NCBI GenBank assembly: GCA_010015805.1 | Contig: ML978121.1 | Location: 2,728,001 to 2,792,000 of the forward strand | Length of the DNA: 64,000 nt | Reading direction: 5' to 3' | DNA from: Rhizodiscina lignyota | Lineage: Eukaryota > Ascomycota > Dothideomycetes > Aulographales > Rhizodiscinaceae | Part shown: piece after piece, positions 59,091 through 64,000 of the stretch | Numbering within the stretch: the stretch's first letter is position 1 | Layout of the letters: each line of letters begins with the position of its first letter | The notes under the pieces: generated by a model | Told to the model about the DNA's origin: nothing | Databases searched by the model: none | What the model saw: the letters and a program-made list of their open reading frames with translations, nothing else | Translations under genes and position numbers: made by a program

Positions 59091-60833
59091 ATGTGGGGAG
59101 TATTGTTAAGAAGTATCATTTTGTTCTGTTGCTTCTGCGGCATTTTCGTTTCGTCTCAAGAATTTTCGCCGGTGTCTGTTCCCCAAGAAGTGGTCGAGTC
59201 GGCGGCGGAAGAAAAGGCCGCGAAGAAGGACGCCTCGAAATGTGACGTTGCTGTAAGTACCTCTATTCCAAATCTATAAACATTCGAAGACATCGGTAAA
59301 TGCTAATGCGATCCAGTGCGCTGCTCTTGCCTCCGCGCTCCCCTCCAAAGTCTTTCTCGCTAAAGAGGGCAATTTCCAATATTGGGACAGCAAATGCGCT
59401 GATCTCCAGCCTGCGTGCCGACTTGAGCCAGAGTCTGCGCAAGACGTCGCGACGGCGTATGGGATCGTGAAAGAGCATGAATGTCAATTTGCCATCAAGA
59501 GTGGTGGGCATGGCCTGCATCCTGGGGCTTCCAATGTGGAAGGCGGAGTGGTATTTGATCTCAGCAGGAGCTTGAACACGATAACTATATCAGCGGACAA
59601 GAAGACTGTGGATATAGGTCCTGGAGCGAGGTGGCTGCAGGTCTATGAGGAGCTGGAGAAAGATGAATTAATAGTTCTGGGGGGGAGAGTCGCGGATGTT
59701 GGGGTAGGAGGGCTGATTTTGGGAGGTACGCTGAGTTAATCCTTTGAATGATTATCCCCGCACGCGTACTTACCGACTGAGCAGGAGGGATATCATTCTA
59801 CACAGCCAAGCAGGGATTTGCGTGTGATCATGTGCTAGAAATGGAGATTGTCCTTCCAGACGGCACAATCACGACGGCCAGCGAGACGAATCATGCCGAT
59901 CTATTCAAGGCACTCAAAGGCGCAGGGCAGTCGAACTTTGGAATCGTCACCCGTTTTACGTTGGAAGCTATGCCGAACCCCAGTCCTAAAGGTCTGTGGT
60001 GGAGTAACCGCTTCTTCGCATGGGATAAGCGAGCAGCTCTCTCTCGAGCACATACCAAGTATATCACGGAGGGGCTCGGGAACGACGCGAGTAGCCTTGG
60101 CCAATTCCAGACATGGGCCCAGACTAAGGAGTACGGAAGACTTATAATATCAAATCTGTGGCACACCTCACACGAGTCCCCGGACAGCTTCCCGAAGACC
60201 TTTGAGCACTACAAAGAGATAGAGGCATGGGAGGGGGCTACTTCCGAAATGCTCCCCCAGAGCAACGTCACAATCAAACTGGAACTTTCAAACCCGTACG
60301 GCATGCGCACCAGCTACCACAGCTTCTGCTACAAGCCGTCCGCGGAGCTGGAAGACAAGTTCGCCGAGCTGTTCGAGGAGGCGCTGGAGAAGATCAAGGA
60401 CGTCGATACCTGGGGCTTTGTGATTGTGCAGCAGCCCATCTCGCGCGCGGCGATCGCGGCATCGAAGAAGCGAGGGGGTAATGCGATGGGCCTGGAGGAG
60501 GAGGACGGACCGCTCGTCATCTGGCACATCCCGTGGTCGTGGTTCAACGCGAAGGATGACGAGTTGATGCGCACGGTCGGGAGAGAGCTGAGGGAGAAGT
60601 CGGAGGAGGTGGCGAAGGAGGCCGGGCTCTGGCATCGATATAGATATACTAACTACGCGGAGGAGAGCCAGGAGGCGTACAAGGGGTATGGAGAGGAGAT
60701 GCTGAAGTGGCTGAAGCAGGTGCAGAAGAAGTATGATCCCGAGGGGATATACACGAAAGGCGGACTGAATAGTGGATACTTCAAGCTGAATGAGAAAGAG
60801 GAGGTCGTTGAGAGAATCAGGGATGAGCTGTAA
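59091..60833 (+). CDS. Secreted FAD-linked oxidase (PCMH-type, berberine-bridge-like)
   Basis: Exons 59091-59252, 59317-59725 and 59785-60833 encode 539 residues. The start at 59091 was chosen because it directly begins a signal peptide (MWGVLLRSIILFCCFCGIF). The FAD-binding PCMH domain includes QFAIKSGGHGLHPGASN, with His119 at the usual flavin-attachment position, VDIGPGARWLQVYEEL, and GGRVADVGVGGLILGGGISFYTAKQGF, spanning an intron. Later comes FKALKGAGQSNFGIVTRFTLE. The C-terminal half is the oxidase substrate domain, ending near a KYDPEGIYTKGG segment in place of the usual DPxxxF box. The C-terminal Cys of bicovalent family members is not obvious, so the flavin is probably attached by His only. 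The likely role is oxidation of a carbohydrate or a secondary metabolite, outside the cell or in the secretory path; the substrate is unknown. Confidence 0.9.
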
Positions 60834-61420
60834 CTCGGCATTTTTCGCCGCGTAGGTGGTAGACCGCGTCGATGCGGGACTAGGCGCGTGGATGGATACA
60901 AGCGGGTTCGACCTGAGTCTGAATCTACTAGACCTCACGACGACTATGGCATCATCTGCCACTCGAGTGGCCTCTTACTGCCTACGGCCATTGCCAGGGA
61001 AAGGTTAGTGTTACTATTATAGCGTATTTGGGAGCGATCATCAAGCAGTTGCCTTCTCAACCTCACTATCTCCCACGAGACTATGAGTACAGTTCGATGA
61101 TGTTGGGCATTTTCGACACTAATTGTAAAGTACGTTTAAAACTGCTGAACCGCTCTGGACTCAGAGTTTCAAGAAAGAGGATAGTCTTTGCAATATTCTT
61201 AACAATATTGAATGCCGACAAACGTTGTCGGCTGCATTGGCCGCGTCCAAAAGAGCGGAGTAGATAAATCAGATCCACTTCTTCGTAGCACTTTGCATTA
61301 GGAAAGCTCTACGAGGTTTAGACATTGCATTTGCAATTGCTTGCGAGTGGGTATCTCATCGCTAGAGTCCGAGGCTGACGCCTTATCAGCCTGCCGTTCC
61401 CCTTCATTCCAAACCAGCCA
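60834..61420. other. Intergenic between convergent genes, 0.6 kb
   Basis: 3' regions of the oxidase and TRS20 genes. I see no other gene. Confidence 0.6.
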
Positions 61421-62071
61421 TCACAGATGCTTCCTTGCTGCAGCTGCGACTCTTCCTCTAAAAACAGGACTCGTAACCTTCATGTCTAACTTGAAAAAGG
61501 GATTCATGATCGTTTTGACCCATACGTCGTATACTTCGACGAAGAAGTTCTTAATAGCTTCCTCGACAGCCGGTGCTGTGGGATTGTATGTGGTACTTGC
61601 CGATTGCCCGTAGGCAGATGTGCGGGCGGTTGCAGCAGATGACCGGCTTGAAGCGTTTGGTGGAGTGTGCGTGTCAGGGTTATGAAGCAGGAGGAACTTG
61701 ACAGAGCCGGCAGTGATGAAGCAGAAGATGTAGTTGTTGTGGAAGCGGTCGATGTGCTTGAGATACCTACGTTATGGATGTAAGCATAATTCCATCGGGA
61801 CATGTCATTACACTGAGAGAATGCTATTGAATGGAAGGAGAAGGCAATGCAAGGCAATGCACAATAGATCCAGCTTAGATACTTACATTTGCCCGCCATT
61901 CCACTGAACTTCATCAACGATATCCAGGCTGCTGTGAACAATGAATTGATTCATATGTCTAGCCTCCTCGCGAAAACGCGCAACGCCATCACCACCCTGC
62001 TTTGAAGTGCCAAATTCATGTTCGAACAGTGGGTTATCCTGCGTTCCCACGATGGCAAAATAGTACGACAT
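61421..62071 (-). CDS. TRS20: TRAPP complex subunit TRS20/sedlin (TRAPPC2)
   Basis: Minus-strand exons 62071-61887 and 61766-61421 encode 176 residues. The N-terminus MSYYFAIVGTQDNPLFEHEF is diagnostic of sedlin. HMNQFIVHSSLDIVDEVQW follows. After the intron come MYLKHIDRFHNNYIFCFIT and KFLLLHNPD. The last part has AIKNFFVEVYDVWVKTIMNPFF, all typical of this longin-fold subunit. It is longer than the human protein (140 residues) because of a Ser/Ala/Thr-rich insert at about 91-120, usual in fungi. The protein is part of TRAPP, the exchange factor for Rab GTPases Ypt1/Ypt31 in ER-Golgi traffic. The intron is 120 nt and falls inside the Met codon before YLKHID. The C-terminus is basic/Ala-rich. 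Confidence 0.95.
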
Positions 62072-62770
62072 TACTGGATTGGCTTGCTCGGAACTCGAGC
62101 AAGCTCATATGTTCGCCTCAGGGCTGCATCGTCTTTTGTGGTGATATAGAAAGCCGTTCGCTGCTACCGAGCGGTCATGAGAAGTACATATCAGCCTTGG
62201 CGAACACGGCAGAACGTCGGTAAGTATCCTGGGTCAATGCTTAAGGCTAAGGAACCAAAGCCAAGAAGGCTTGCTTCTCGTCTTCCAGGCAGCGACTTGT
62301 TCAAGCCACCGCCATAAGCGTATCGATTTCGATTCTCGGCTTGAACGTACGAATCGTGCTGGTCATTCAAGCCACCAGTCATCGTGGCTGCAGCTACGGT
62401 TTGTGATGATATCTTCCACCCCTTTTCAGTGAGCCGAAATTTGCGCCGGCTAATAACTGCGCCTTGCTCCTAGAAAGCCACTATTTCATGACTTTCATCA
62501 GTCTCAATTCTCCTCATATAAAAAGTTATAAGGGTATAACATTGCTCAATCTTCTTCTGAACCATAAATTCCTTCAGCATCGTGACGCGTCTACACATTA
62601 CGACGGCTTAGAATTAAAGCCACGACTATTGCTGCCTACTCTTTGTCACAAGGCTACTGCAAGACTTATCTGTGTCACCGGCCTCACTACTTCCATTCTG
62701 ACTTCAACGCATTCATAACAATTTTCAATTCCTCGTCTACTTTCGTTCGAGAGCAGCCAATACTTTCCAA
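62072..62770. other. Divergent promoter region of TRS20 and the F-box-like gene, 0.7 kb
   Basis: It includes a TATA element near 62515. I see no gene. Confidence 0.6.
62515..62525 (+). promoter_or_regulatory. TATA box upstream of the F-box-like gene
   Basis: CATATAAAAAG lies 246 bp before the ATG at 62771. Confidence 0.4.
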
Positions 62771-63583
62771 ATGGCACAATCTAATACCGAAGTCAATGAA
62801 CTCAACCTTGCCAACCTTCCTGTGGAAATCATTCGCAACATCCTGCAATACGCCGTTCCATACCAGGAGGATCTGAAGTTCGATCAATCATTCTACCTCC
62901 AGTTCAAGTTGAAAAAGATCGCTCCATCATGCCCATCCAGACTGGCCGTACTCCAAGTTTGCAAGCGCCTGTATCAAATCGGGAATGACTTCGTCTACGG
63001 CAGCAATACGTTCATCTTCACCTTCAACGCCAAAATCTTCGAGAACCTCCATTTCAAGCACCGGGGATGGATCAGGAGATTCATCAGAACGGACGGCAAC
63101 ACGCCAGTGAGTAGTTTCGATCGCTTCCCGGCGGGAGCAGCACGGTCACTTCAACGAGTGCGAATTGAAGTCGAGGAAGATATACGCCAAGGGACACACG
63201 AAATACGGGAGTGCTTTTCTCGGTTTGTGTGGTCGATGCTCGAATCGAGAGCTTTGAAATCGCTGCATGTCCGGATCCAACATACCCATGATTACACGTA
63301 TTGGAACCAGAACGGCGGAATCCCCTACGATCTCAAGGACGGTTCTTTTGATCAGGCTAGAGTGCAGTATATCGTTTTGCCACTATTGGACCTCTACGGC
63401 CTTCGAACAGCCACGATTGAAGGAGACGTGGATGAAAAGTTTGCTAAGGAGTTGGCACGATTCATGATGGTGGCGAGCGAGAAGAAGGTAGCCAGGATTC
63501 AGTTTAGATTCAAGATACAGAATTTGGATTGGATGAAGAGTCCTGCAATCCTTGTAGCGAATGTAAATAAGTGGGTTACTTAA
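62771..63583 (+). CDS. F-box-like protein of a fungal family of unknown role
   Basis: A single exon of 270 residues. The N-terminus has LNLANLPVEIIRNILQYAVP, an F-box-like start (hydrophobic-L-P-x-E-I-x-x-x-I-L-x-Y). Then comes LAVLQVCKRLYQIGNDFVYGSNTFIF, the common pattern after fungal F-box motifs, where a collapsed Leu-rich segment follows. The remainder has irregular repeats of hydrophobic and charged residues with no catalytic motif. Such proteins are greatly expanded in plant-associated Dothideomycetes and may be SCF ligase adaptors, but no substrate is known. A TATA element lies upstream. No introns are needed: the frame is open from the start codon to the stop. Confidence 0.8.
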   Translation: MAQSNTEVNELNLANLPVEIIRNILQYAVPYQEDLKFDQSFYLQFKLKKIAPSCPSRLAVLQVCKRLYQIGNDFVYGSNTFIFTFNAKIFENLHFKHRGWIRRFIRTDGNTPVSSFDRFPAGAARSLQRVRIEVEEDIRQGTHEIRECFSRFVWSMLESRALKSLHVRIQHTHDYTYWNQNGGIPYDLKDGSFDQARVQYIVLPLLDLYGLRTATIEGDVDEKFAKELARFMMVASEKKVARIQFRFKIQNLDWMKSPAILVANVNKWVT

Positions 63584-64000
63584 TAGCTGGCGAAATCTAA
63601 TCGGCTAATGATTGATCGGAACTTACTCCGTGGAATGTGACTGTGACTGCGACTCTGATTTCGCTTGAATGGATTCTGTACTCGACACTATTGGCTCGGT
63701 AGGAATTAAGCTTGTGATAAGACATATTGTGTGATATTTGGCTTTGTGCTCGCCTCCCGATCACCGCTTTGCATTGTTTGCTGACGCAGCCTCTGTCGTC
63801 ATTGGACAACGGAAGAGCTGCCCGACATAAGTTCCAAGCGAAGCAAATCCAGGGGAATTTATTTCAACGACTTCAAGACGCCGAACTTATCATCTTGCAA
63901 TGCTTTTCAAACGACAGTTGTTCGAACGAGGTCACGAGCCTACCTACGCTTAATCTAAGCGCTCAGATGCCCTTCCACCAAGCAGCGATTTAAGCTTCGC
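63584..64000. other. 3' region of the F-box-like gene, to window end
   Basis: No feature is supported. A short plus-strand frame (63727-63993) has no known domain. Confidence 0.5.

Noticed and set aside
60895-60925. tRNA T-arm-like GGTTCGACC
   Set aside because: No matching acceptor, D-arm or anticodon stems around it.
60288-60962. Minus-strand frame of 224 codons
   Set aside because: Antisense to the third exon of the FAD oxidase; no domain.

Overview
This 64 kb window is nuclear DNA from a filamentous ascomycete (Pezizomycotina). The evidence is short (about 45-120 nt) GT-AG introns with GCTAAC-type branch sites and TAG/CAG acceptors, compact genes about 0.6-5 kb apart, and fungus-specific genes: a membrane-anchored GH17 glucanase (BtgC type), ROM2, SSK1, a HAL4/SAT4-type kinase and vacuolar ATPase subunit c'. 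Dothideomycetes is my best guess at class, but only an inference. I found no tRNA, rRNA or CRISPR.

Layout, left to right. 0-14 kb: end of a fungus-specific gene of unknown function (DUF8032-like), the GH17 glucanase, a short-chain dehydrogenase, and a large Arg/Asp/Glu-rich protein ending in a DUF8035-like domain. 14-18 kb: a gene-poor stretch with a decayed Ty3-type gag relic. 18-30 kb: an MFS sugar transporter, a small orphan protein, a GT8 glycosyltransferase divergent from a membrane-anchored aspartyl-protease-fold protein, and an EthD-like protein. 31-33.5 kb: a HAL4/SAT4-type kinase, then a gene-poor gap of almost 5 kb. 38-53 kb: a cystine-knot-like prepropeptide, ROM2 head-to-head with VMA11, a PKA catalytic subunit, an acyl-CoA synthetase and the SSK1 response regulator. 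54-64 kb: a second cystine-knot-like secreted peptide, an amino-acid/choline-type permease, a secreted FAD-linked oxidase, the TRAPP subunit TRS20 (sedlin) and an F-box-like protein.

Most genes are single housekeeping or signalling genes, not a metabolic cluster. Three stress-signalling components (Rho1 exchange factor ROM2, PKA catalytic subunit, HOG-pathway regulator SSK1) lie within about 14 kb and the ion-homeostasis-type kinase lies just beyond. This grouping may be chance.

The most interesting find is a pair of small secreted peptides 16 kb apart (38317-38601 and 54603-54980). Both have a signal peptide, a short pro-region and an inhibitor-cystine-knot-like cysteine pattern with an identical CC-x3-C-x4-C core. 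The first has a Lys-Arg processing site directly before the first cysteine of the mature region, which is the layout of animal knottin precursors. Other points are a GC-AG intron and an 18-nt exon in VMA11, introns that can be read through in frame in two genes, and an aspartyl-protease-fold protein that keeps both aspartates but has lost the surrounding motif.
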